From assembly GCA_027604005.1 (NCBI GenBank), contig JADGJT010000086.1, positions 1 through 64,000 on the forward strand: a stretch of 64,000 nucleotides of DNA, given 5' to 3'. The notes under the pieces are model-generated. The model was not told the origin of the DNA. It saw only the letters and a list, made by a program, of their open reading frames with translations, and searched no databases. The DNA is from Dinochytrium kinnereticum (taxonomy: Eukaryota > Chytridiomycota > Chytridiomycetes > Chytridiales > Chytridiaceae). The position numbers were made by a program, and so were the translations under genes. Below, in pieces: positions 46,127-56,207 of the stretch. Within the stretch, counting starts at the first letter, position 1. Each line of letters starts with the position of its first letter.

Positions 46127-47424
46127 TCAAAGCTGTTTACTAAGAAACTTCGCGATCAATCTGCATTTCTCCGGATCGATCGACGACTCTTTCAGTTGGT
46201 GATCTGAGGACCTTGCAATTCTAGCCATCGTCTGGAAGTATTCTTGAAGGACGAGGCAGTCTAGCATCTTTTAACATACAATGATGAAAGCGGCTTTTTT
46301 ACCATGCAGAGACAAAAACTGTGAATCTGCGAAATGCGAGAGAACATATAACCACTCTTTGTGTTTGCCGCTAACATCCTCACCCTTTATCGCCTATGTT
46401 TGATTTCAGACCTCTTTCTATGTATCTCTTAGTGAAAGTATTTTACCGATGAAACAAAATCTGGCTTTTGGCAGAGTCCTTGTAATGCGGATTTTATATC
46501 AGCTTTGCTCGTAATGGGGATGTAGGATGGAAATGCTATGCCGGGGTCGAGGAACTCTCCGAGCTTTTGCTGATGCTCAATCATTACTTCAATAGAATGC
46601 TCTTTGATGTTCCAGAATACGAAGCTCTCATAAGAATTCGGCCATGTTTTGGCGCTTGAATCATTTTTGTTATGACGATCTGTTGCAATTAGTCTGTTTA
46701 CCGTTTACCGAAATCTTTCGGGGGGTCTAGCATCGGAAAACCTTGAAAACTGACGACCACTGATAAGCTGTCCGCTGTGATATCCTTTCCTAATGAGCCT
46801 CTGAAATTAAAATAATGATTTGTTTTACCATATCCAAGCTGGCATTTTCATCGATGTCTGAGAAAGTAAGTACAAATTAAAACGACTTCACAGACTGAAC
46901 TCTTGATTCATTCGATAAAAAATGTGTTTTTCTTCCGGGACATTCGTGCTTAGCACTTTTGTTTTCAGCCTGAGCTCCATATTCGTTAAAGCGCCATTAG
47001 CTGATGTCAGCATGAGCTCCGAGGTCTTTCGACCGCAAAATGTTGATGTAGGCACGTCAGACATCTCTTGACCATCGCAAAAAGGTTCATTCATGGCATA
47101 ATTCAACTCAGGCGGGAACATTGGAAGATCATTCTCATGCCTCATTGACGCCAACGAAAGGTCCTGAGGAAGACAGGTCTCACGTGGCAGGACCACGTCG
47201 TGACCGTGTTTTTCTTCACGCGGATTGAACAAACTCTCGATACTCATCTCGTCCTTCGAATAGGCCACGCTCCAACTCTTTTTTCCGACATATGATTTGA
47301 GGTGAGTTGGTGAGTTGGGCACTGCAGAGACTCTAGCTGGGCTCGCATCTCTGGCAAATGACGCCCGACTTTTTCCCAACTTGGAAACTCTTCCCTGCTT
47401 TCTAAATGCAAAAGAATGAGTTCC
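46127..47424 (-). CDS. unrecognised multi-exon protein
   Basis: Minus-strand exons that fit together: 46892-47424 (Ser/Arg-rich, then SWSVAYSKDEMSIESLF), 46709-46800 (GSLGKDITADSLSVVVSFQG), 46447-46679 (NSYESFVFWNIKEHSIEVM, GEFLDPGIAFPSYIPITSK) and 46303-46393 (HKEWLYVLSHFADSQFLSLH). A last piece, 46127-46267, reads MLDCLVLQEYFQTMARIARS...KFLSKQL, but its frame is one base off the exon before it (donor GTAAAA at 46302), so either the border is wrong or there is an indel. The first exon upstream of 47424 is not identified; an ATG near 47504 (MRSGNDRINLSSYF) does not join in phase. No known domain recognised. The clean internal splicing says it is a real gene. Confidence 0.6.
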
Positions 47425-47528
47425 CTGCAATGTATTTTAATATACTTGGAAGATCCTTTGAAGTACGAGCTCAAGTTGATTCGATCATTACCGCTACGCA
47501 TTATTTTTGGCGTGAGAAACAATGTTAA

Positions 47529-47565
47529 TTTTTTTTTTTTTTTTTTTTTTATTTTTTTTTTTTTT
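47529..47565. repeat. poly-T tract (T22-A-T14)
   Basis: A near-perfect T homopolymer just before the DUS1 start and at the 5' side of the unknown minus-strand gene. Possibly a promoter poly(dA:dT) element that excludes nucleosomes between the two divergent genes. Length is likely inexact in the assembly. Confidence 0.85.
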
Positions 47566-47593
47566 GCTTTCGCATAAGACAAGCTCACGCATT

Positions 47594-49331
47594 ATGACTG
47601 CTCTCAACGGGCATGGACGAAAGCTCAGGTCGTTCGATTTCTTTGAAAAGATCCTTGGAAGTCCCAAGAAGATCGTAGCCCCCATGGTATTATAACATCC
47701 ACTGAGTTGTCTAATATGGAGAAACTAGGTTGATGCTTCGGAATATGTTGGTTTGTCTTAACTCTGCATGGCATAACCGTCTGAAAAGGCTTGGAGACTT
47801 CTCTCAAGAAAATACGCCGCAGACCTTTGCTACACCCCCATGTTTCACGCAAGGCTTTTCTCGGACGCCAATCCAAACTACAGAGAAGAGAACTGGGTAA
47901 CCGGTCCAAATGATCGACCTTTGATTGTTCAGGTTTTGAATTGTTTTTTTTTTCAGCCATATTGACCAGTTTAACATTTTTTTTAATGCAGTTTTGTGCC
48001 AATGATCCTCAGACACTGCTTAAGGCTGCAAAGCTTGTGGAAAATGAATGTGATGCTGTGGATATAAATTTGGGATGCCCGCAGCAGATTGCGAAACGAG
48101 GAAGGTACGGGGCGTTTTTAATGGATGATTGGGATTTGATTGAAAGCATGGGTATGAACTTGCTTTTTGTAAGGCTAACGGTAATTCAGTAAAGATTTTG
48201 GATGAAGAGCTGGTTGTTCCAGTAACTTGCAAAATCAGGGTGTATCCTGACGTTGACAAAACAATACGATATGCGAAGATGCTGGAGGCGGCTGGATGCC
48301 AAATGCTCACTGTGCATGGGAGAACTAGGGAGATGAAGGGGCATAAAACTGGAATGGCTGATTGGGAGCAGATAAAGCGCGTGAAGTATGTCTTTTAGTT
48401 CTTATATTTCTTCTCTGACATTAGTGTAGGGAGAGTGTGAATATTCCGGTTATTGCGAATGGGAATATTTTGTTTTTGGAAGATGTTGATAGATGTATGA
48501 AGGAGACTGGAGCGGACGGAGTCATGACTGCTGAAGGAAACCTCTATAATCCAGGTATTTTTTCTGGAAGGCATTTCCCGGTGTGGAAGTATGCAGAAGA
48601 GGTATAATTTTGTTATAACAACGTGAAAGAACTAACACTCTTTAGTATCTTGAGATCGTGAAGGAAAATCCCAAGTCAGCGCATATTGGAATGATCCGTG
48701 GACATTTGTTTAAAATATTTGCGCCTTGGTAAAAATACGAAATCATAGAATTCTTACCCTTTTCTAGTCTAGCTGAACATCCTGACTTGAGGACATCACT
48801 TGCCTCATTAGGAAAACTCGAAGACTTTGTGGAGTTAACTGCCACGCTGAAAAAGAGGCTGCTAGAGGCCAATGGAGGGTTGACAGAATATGTTGGTGAA
48901 TGCATTTTGAATGAACGGGGCGTGAAGATCCTCCCGTCTTGGGTTGCGCAACCCCATGTTCGTCCAGAATATCAACCACCACAAAAGTCAGAAAAGCCAG
49001 CCGTTGATGAAGTAGCAGCGAAAGCGGAAAATGAAGACGGTCTGAATTCCAAGAAAAGACGACAGAGTGATGATTCGCCCCCTAAGGCTCCTAACCCAAC
49101 GAAAGGTTTGCTGATACTTCGTTTTGTTTCAGATCTGACCCTATTGCAGTCAAACGTGCTTCTAAACTTCCTCTCTGCTCCAAATGCCCAAACGTCAACT
49201 CCGCTAAATGCTCTCGCTCGATGTGTAAATCTTGCTGCCGGGCTGATCCGCAACAGGAAAATGCTGGCACTCCCGACAGCGTTTCAACAGCCATTTGCAG
49301 CTTTCACTACTCCAAAAAAAAAAATGACTAA
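47594..49331 (+). CDS. DUS1: tRNA-dihydrouridine synthase 1 (Dus1)
   Basis: Nine exons, 47594-47686, 47729-47746 (18 nt), 47789-47932, 47992-48151, 48190-48385, 48430-48601, 48646-48728, 48768-49105 and 49150-49331, give 461 aa. The TIM-barrel FMN enzyme starts [18 protein letters not shown], then [27 protein letters not shown], the catalytic [20 protein letters not shown] (Cys), [19 protein letters not shown] and PVIANGNI. It reduces U16/U17 of tRNA D-loops with NADPH. The 44-nt last intron, with a CTGAC branch, switches frame into a Cys-rich tail, [22 protein letters not shown], a likely zinc site seen in fungal Dus1-type proteins. Without splicing the frame stays open with an unrelated tail. 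The residues encoded by the 18-nt exon (VDASEY) belong to the FMN loop, so this microexon is essential. Confidence 0.95.
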
Positions 49332-49383
49332 AATCGGCAAATAAATTTAAAAAAAAAGTGAAAAAGAAAAGGAGAACAAGTCC

Positions 49384-50034
49384 ATGTTCACTTACCTAAA
49401 TCTCTCCCTACGTGGTGGAGGGTCACGGATCATCGGATGTCTTCTGCCCCGACCATCCCTTCAGAATGTCTTTACAACAATTGCGAAACCATCACCCGTA
49501 TCGAACATAATTGGCCTGAACAAGCCCGCTCCTATGTTGAGTCAACCGGCAGCATCGTCAGGACTGCAGGACGTCAGCCCGCCATTAGAGGTTGAAGATC
49601 CACTCATAACAGCCTTCGTCAACAATATCATGAAGCATGGAAAGAAAGCTACCGCAAGACGAATTGTAAAGGACACCTTACAATACATCCACACCCAAAA
49701 ACCCGACCAAAACCCCAAAACTACACTCGCGGACGCCATGGAAAAAGTCGAGCCCCTGATTAAAGTCATTGGGTCTAAGCGAGGGTCGAAGAACGTTCAA
49801 GTTCCTCGTCCTTTAAATGAGCGACAGAAAAGACGGATAGCAATCCTGTGGATTATTCAGGAGGCAAATAAGCGACATAAGAAGAATGGGATGGGGCAGA
49901 GGATTGGGATGGAGGTTTTAGCAGTGCTGCAGGGAGAAAGCGCGGTGCTCACGAAGAGGAGTCAGATGCATAAGGCGGCGTTACAGAACCGGTCCAATAT
50001 CGTGTTGGTCGATAGGAAGATTATGAGATTCTAA
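49384..50034 (+). CDS. Mitochondrial small-subunit ribosomal protein uS7m (Rsm7)
   Basis: Single exon, 216 aa. A basic N-terminal extension (MFTYLNLSLRGGGSRIIGCLLPRP) is a plausible presequence. The uS7 core follows: EDPLITAFVNNIMKHGKKATARRIV, DAMEKVEPLIKV, KNVQVPRPLNERQKRRIAI, then the basic KRHKKNGMGQRIGMEVLAV and SQMHKAALQNRSNIV end. uS7 organises the 3' major (head) domain of the small rRNA. The gap to the upstream DUS1 stop is 52 nt, in the same orientation. Confidence 0.94.
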   Translation: MFTYLNLSLRGGGSRIIGCLLPRPSLQNVFTTIAKPSPVSNIIGLNKPAPMLSQPAASSGLQDVSPPLEVEDPLITAFVNNIMKHGKKATARRIVKDTLQYIHTQKPDQNPKTTLADAMEKVEPLIKVIGSKRGSKNVQVPRPLNERQKRRIAILWIIQEANKRHKKNGMGQRIGMEVLAVLQGESAVLTKRSQMHKAALQNRSNIVLVDRKIMRF

Positions 50035-50225
50035 TAAATGTTTAAAATTGCGCATACCCTTGATCCTGTCACTACCGTATCCCCAGAATACTTATCCCTC
50101 TTTCCTTTGATGTCGAAGCGGAAACCCCATGTTCTTACAGTGCTTAAATGTTTCAATTGTGTAATGAATAAGTAATAGTACAGTGATTGCACAATTCTTA
50201 CTGTACCTAATTTGACAATCTCAAA

Positions 50226-53200
50226 ATGCACCTCAAAGTCCATCAAGAGAAGCAAAACAAACGTATACTATTCCCACTTTCCCACATTCCATTCCTCTGA
50301 CTGACATATACCGGCACTAATAGATACGGATACTGTCACTTGCGTCGGATGGACTGGAAACAACGAGCTGTTCTCTTGCGGGTTCGAACATTAAACTACT
50401 CGAGCAGCCTCAATCTGACTATGTTACAGCGATGACAGGAAGATATTCAAGTGGTCAGGCGATGGAGAGTTCATCGGTGCTGTTCCAGCTGCCATATTCG
50501 ATTCACCGCCTCCTGCGTCAAAGCAGCAAAATGCGACATCTGCACCAACACAATCTTACATCTCGGATCTTCAGTGGTTTCCCACGGCGCCAGGGAAGGG
50601 TCAGATGGCTGCTGATTTATATGTCGCGGGAGGGACAGATGGTAGCTATATTTATATAATATTGAGAGTGCTGAAATTATTAAGGCAAATTCTTTCTATG
50701 CTCGAAGGGTGGAAGGATTGAGAAGATTGTGGAAGCTCATAAGGGGGCACTTTTGGCATTAAAATGGAACTATGAAGGATCGGCTATCGTAACTGGTAAT
50801 GAAAAGCTGTGCTCGCCTGATTAACAGCGAACTAGCTGGTGAGGATGGGCAAGCAAAGATTTGGTCACGAAGCGGAATGTTGCGATCCGTTTTGGTTTCG
50901 TCGGGTAATGAAAAGCTAGCGTTATCAGAGTATTTATTACAATTAAGGGTATCCGATCTATTCTATTGTGTGGTCTCCTGATAATGATCAAATTCTGTAT
51001 ACCAATGGTAGGAATCTTGTTGTGAAGCCTATCCAGCCATCCAACAAACCAAACCAGGTATTAAATAACCGTTTGGTGTCTCTTCGTTCAAATTGTTGAC
51101 TGTGGTTTCAGTGGAAAGCGCATGAAGGGGTTATTCTGAAGGTTGACTGGAATTTTGTGAACAATCTCATTATTTCTGGTGGGGAAGATAGGAAATATAA
51201 GGTGAGCTTCAAGGGTCCCCTCACTTTCTGGCTTAACAAGAAAAGGTTTGGGATAGCTTTGGAAGGCAACTTTATTCCAGTACCCTCCATGATCATCCTA
51301 TTACTAGTCTTGCATGGAATCCTTTCGGTGAGATGTTTGCTGTTGGTTCCTTCAACTTGCTTCGAGTTTGCGATAAAATGGGGGTGAGTTACTTCCTTCG
51401 ACCTGTTAAGTCTCACGCTCGTTTGGTAGTGGTCTTACGCAGTGGCGAAACCTCAATGCGGGTCGATTTTTAGCATCGCGTGGACACCAGACGGGACCCA
51501 AACGGCCTGCGCAGGAGGCAACGGAGCTGTTTTATTCGGGCACGTCATTGATCGGTATTTTCCTAAGTATCGCGAAACGATGCTAAAAGCTTTTAAAGAC
51601 GTATGGAGTGGAAAAACTATGAAGTTACACTCCTAGATGATAGAAAGATAAAAGTCCACGATGTGATCCATGGGGCCAATGAAAACTTGGAGTTCAGAGA
51701 TAGGATTGTGAAGACTTCGTTGGGGTTCAATCATTTGATTGTAGCGACATCAGCGCAGTGCTATGTTTATAGTGAAAAAAATTGGAACACTCCTGCGATC
51801 ATTGATTTGACGAATAATGGGCGGGTCATCTGCATAAAACAAACTGTGGAGTGAGTAGTTTTTATCTAGAACATCTTAGCCAAATTATTATTTTAATACT
51901 CTTAAAGCTTCTTCGTCGTCGTCGATAACTTTACTGGCGTCCAAATCTTTACATACGAAGGCCGAACCGTCAGCCACCCGAAATATCCAGGTCTACGTCC
52001 AGAATCTGTAACGCTTCAGACAATTAGTCTCTCAAACGACATCTTAGCGATCCGTGATCGAACTGATGAAAAACGTAAAACTCGAATGATTCAGTTATGC
52101 CAACTAAATAAATGTAGTTATTTTCGCATTTGAGGTTGCGACTGGAAGACAGATAGGAGATCAGCCTATTCGAGCACCATCAGATATTTTGGAGATATCG
52201 TTGAATCAAGTTCCTGCACCTGCTAGCGGACGGCAGTTACTTATAATTGATAAAAATAGGGACTTATATATAACCCCTGTGATTAAACCTAATCCTAAAA
52301 AGCTAGGTTGGAAAATGCAGTGTGCTTTTTGTTTAATAACCTGCTTTGGCTTGCTTTAGGCACGATGGTTGAGACAATGGCATGGAATGACGAGGCGGAC
52401 ATGTTTGCTGCGATGGTAGATGGAAAGTTTGTCGTATGGTACTATCCCAATGTTGTTTTCATCGATGAGGATATTGAACCTATCACACGGTTTGAGAAAG
52501 ACGGAAGGTATTTCCTGAACTCGCACGCACGCAGCTCACGTCTCGCAGTCAATTCGGCAAGAATGCTCAATTTCTGAATTTTATTGGAACGCAGTGCACC
52601 GTTCGACGATCAGATGGGGCTCTTGTAACAGTAAAGTTGGTTATTTTTAGCGTTTTGTATCGTCAAAACTGACTTCAATTTGAAAAACAGCAACATCTCA
52701 CCACTCCCCGCCATGCTACAAGATATCGCAAAAAGGAAGCACTGGGAAGAAGCCATACGGATCTGCCGATATGCGAAGGTAAAAAAAACAACAGCAATAT
52801 CGACCGATTGCTTACATCTAAGATGAGGGAACTTTGGGCCTGTTTGGCAGCTATGGCAGTCGCCGGCCAAGACCTCAACACTGCTGAACTCGCATACGCC
52901 GCCATCGATGAAGTTCAAAAAGTTCAATACATCTGCCATATCCGCGATATTCCAACAGCAGAAGGACGAAGCGCGGAACTTGCATTGCTGAGAAAGCAGC
53001 CAAAGGAGGCTGAGGCGATTTTAATTTCGGCAGGTCTTGTTTATAGAGCCATTAGGATGTGGATTAATCTGTTTAACTGGGATAGGTAGGGATCAAGTGA
53101 AGTTTTTTTTAGTAACTTACCCTCTAAAAAAGGGCCTTGGAGCTTGCTGTGAAATACAAAACACACGTTGACACTGTGCTCTACTTTCGCGACAAATACC

Positions 53201-53393
53201 TTCAGGGCATGAGCCGCAAGGAAACTATCAAGCAGTTCCTGCAGTACAGCCAAACGGTAAGATCCCTGTAGGTTTTCCCCTCTTTCTTAAAATAAATTAG
53301 GTATCATTTAGCTGGGACAAGATAAAGTCTAAAATCGCCATGGAGGAGGAAAGCGAACGATCCAGGCCCTCTGCTAAGCCTTACCATGGCTGA
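50226..53393 (+). CDS. IFT80: Intraflagellar transport protein 80 (IFT80)
   Basis: Eighteen exons: 50226-50262, 50324-50381, 50430-50641, 50685-50795, 50836-50904, 50948-51057, 51112-51201, 51246-51383, 51430-51554, 51599-51850, 51908-52074, 52118-52306, 52360-52507, 52549-52635, 52691-52778, 52823-53085, 53133-53256 and 53301-53393. All phases close to 786 aa (human about 777). Two WD40 propellers and an alpha-solenoid are conserved in order: [136 protein letters not shown] and [21 protein letters not shown]80 is part of IFT-B, which carries tubulin and cargo into flagella, so its presence implies a flagellated life stage. Most introns are 39-61 nt and many have CTGAC/CTAAC-like branch sites. 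Confidence 0.97.
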
Positions 53394-53438
53394 AGAAAGA
53401 AAAATAAATAAGTGTAACACAATCTGTGACAAGTTCAG

Positions 53439-56016
53439 ATGACAAACTTCAGACAGCTGCTGAGGCACTGCCAATGCCTCCTGTCCAAGCATCATGAATT
53501 CATGCGCAGTGGGGTGGAGGCGACTGCTTTGAGCGAGCAGGCGGATGGAAATGAAGAAAAGAGGTTGATCATTCCGTTAATTGTGGACGATGCGGCGCTG
53601 CTGGAAAACTTTGTTAGGGACGAGGAGGTGCTTTATCGATGAATAGCTTCTTAGTGTCTCACTGTAAATAGATTACGGATGAAGAAGTTAAGATATTTAT
53701 AGAGGAGGTTTTACATGGAGTTTTGAGATATCGGTCTTTAATTGAGGTAAATATGTCGTTGTGGGTGGAAATGTTAAATATTCCACTAAGGCCACGTTGA
53801 CATTATTCTACTTTAATTCTGGAGCACATTACCTCCGTACCGAGTTCTATTTATTTGCAAGTACTGTTTAATGATCCCCATTGAAATCTTACCTCTTGCA
53901 GCGTTGGTCTACCTCACCCTCTTCCGTTTACCCGAGCTAGGATTTACCGAATACTCGAAATTCATTAGAACCTGCGACCCAACCAAAATGTCCCGACTCA
54001 TCGCATTTCTCTTTGATTCTACTCATATCACCGGGGGTTGTTTATCAAAGGCATGGTGCGAGATTCTGGACCAGAAATTTGTCGAAGATGAAATTGTGGT
54101 CCATTTGTTAGAGTTTGCGAAACAAGCTAGGAAATTGACGGAACAGCTTGTTGACGTTTCTAGAACTGGGATGGTACCGAAAAAGGCGGGGAGAGGTGTA
54201 ACAGGTTTAGTTGTTTTTCTCTTGCAATGGTTAATGGTACTTTGGTAGAGCCAGAACCGTTTTTGTTGACGAGACCGAATCCCAGGAGGGTTCCGGAGCC
54301 TTCTTATTCGCATTCTACTCTCACTAAGGTATCTTTTAACAATTATCGAATATTCTGACAGATCTGACAGGCGAGACCGATCCCCAAAAGCTTTTACGTG
54401 GGGACTGGAGAGTTAGAGGTTCTCGAAAAGGCTAAAAAAGAGTCTAGGACCAAACAAAAGGTAAAACATACTAACCTTATTAAATCCCGTGTTAAACCCT
54501 GCCTTCTTCAGAAAAGCCAAGAAGAAGCCGAAAAGCATCTTTTTCGCGTCGCAAAACTCGAAAAAAAGAAAAGGTCGCTCCATGAATCAGGCGAGAAACA
54601 GATCAAACTCCAAGCCCCCGGAAGCATCAGGCGTCAAAGTAAACCCAAGCCGCCTCCAGACTTCTCCAAAGACCATATATCCGTCAAACTCACTGCAGCA
54701 GCGATTTTACGTGAAGACGCGTTGGTCCGAAAGGCGCGAAAAGAAGAGTTGAAGGTTTTGCATGAAGTCGAGATGAGCCTTCACGATGCTTCCGAGTTTA
54801 ATTTGTGGCAAGAGGAGTTGAGGATTAAAAGTATTTTTCTTGTAATGAGAGCGAAAGCTAAACATTTAGGTGAACAAGAGAAACGGATTGAACAAGAAAA
54901 ACGGAGACTAGAAATTCAACTATTACATGAAGAAGCAGTTGAAGCGAAATTGGATATGATTCGTGAGAAGCAAGGAAAAGTAAAAGAGATAAAAGAGGAA
55001 GCTTCGGCATTAAAGGAGATTGCGGAGGTCTCCAAAAAACACGTCGAAGAGGAGAATAGGCGGAAAATCGATGACATACATGAGATACAGGAAAATGTTA
55101 TCCGCGCAAAGTTAAAAGTCACATCGGAAAAACAGAGAAAAGGTATAGGCGATTTTTGCTTTTTTCCATCCTATATTTCAACTAAGATATGAATTACAGC
55201 TGCGGATGTCTCTCTGGAGAGCCAAGTATTAAAGGAAAAGGCGCAAAGAGAGGCAGAGGAAGACAGGATCCGAAAAGCTGAACTCATTCAACAAATACGT
55301 CTCCTGGAAAAGAGCATTCTTCCCGTGGGGTCATACGTCAAAACAATTGATCCAACCGAAACCAGCGGACTAGGTTTATTAGGCGAAATGTCTATCCTAG
55401 AGGTACACTCTTCAATCAAATTACCAACTTTATTGATTTAAAACAGCTTCAAGAACGCCTCGGCCTAGCCAAAAGTCACCACCAAAAACGGGAATCCGAA
55501 AAACGCAAAGAAATTATTGGCACCAAAAAAGAGCGCCAAAATCAGATGCTTGGAAAACTTGAAGGCCTTGATCGAGAACGTGAAGAACGACGATTACGCC
55601 GTGAAATGATGCAAGACAAAAAGTTAAAGCTCTCGTTACTCAATTGCAGTCCAACAGCAGAGAGCGTTTCTACACTGTCATTGTGTAAAAATCCCGCTGC
55701 AAGTATAGGGTTGAAGCAACTTCAGGAAAAAATCGCGTCGAAAAAGGCTGCGCGGATGGCGTCAAAAACGAGTTCGGAATCGACCTCACGGGACTCAAAG
55801 GAGTCTGCAGGCCGACAGAAACAGAAAAGTACTGTGTGGGGGGGTACAAGATCTATACGAGACGTGAAGTCGGGAATAGAGCAGCAGAGGTGGTCAGATT
55901 TGGATATTCTAGCGGATGATGTTCTCGAAAGAAAAAGGAGGATTAGGTCCACTCTTCAGGAGGACGTTGAAAGGGTGAAGAGGGAGGCTGAATTTATGGT
56001 ATCGTCTACTTCGTGA
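53439..56016 (+). CDS. Probable cilia/flagella-associated protein CFAP99
   Basis: Nine exons, 53439-53627, 53672-53746, 53791-53836, 53902-54204, 54249-54328, 54371-54460, 54512-55142, 55200-55402 and 55447-56016, close in phase to 728 aa. The N-terminal third is helical (VYLTLFRLPELGFTEYSKFI, CEILDQKFVEDEIVVHLLEF). A Pro/Arg linker (EPFLLTRPNPRRVPEP, then ARPIPKSFY) follows, then long charged coiled coils to about residue 640 (EKRIEQEKRRLEIQLL, REAEEDRIRKAEL). The linker motif and layout resemble CFAP99 of animals and algae, an axonemal protein of little-known function. The assignment rests on memory of that motif and on the neighbour IFT80, so it is moderate. The start codon lies only 45 nt after the IFT80 stop, with the same orientation. 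Confidence 0.65.
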
Positions 56017-56207
56017 TAGAGGTTGGCGGTTAGATCAAGTATGTATTTCTGCTTAATACAACCTCTTAGAATAAATGGATCAATAAAACGTTAGACAATT
56101 CCAAAAACATTTTTTGGGGGAAGAGGTCGGTAATAAGGATAAAACTTCCTGATTAAGCTCCGGTTTCTTCGCAGAAAGAAAAACAAAAAAGGTTTTTGGG
56201 CAACCGT

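Noticed and set aside
47244..47588. 114-codon minus-strand frame beginning in the poly-A tract
   Set aside because: Starts with a Lys run coded by the homopolymer and competes with a better frame that splices cleanly to three further exons.
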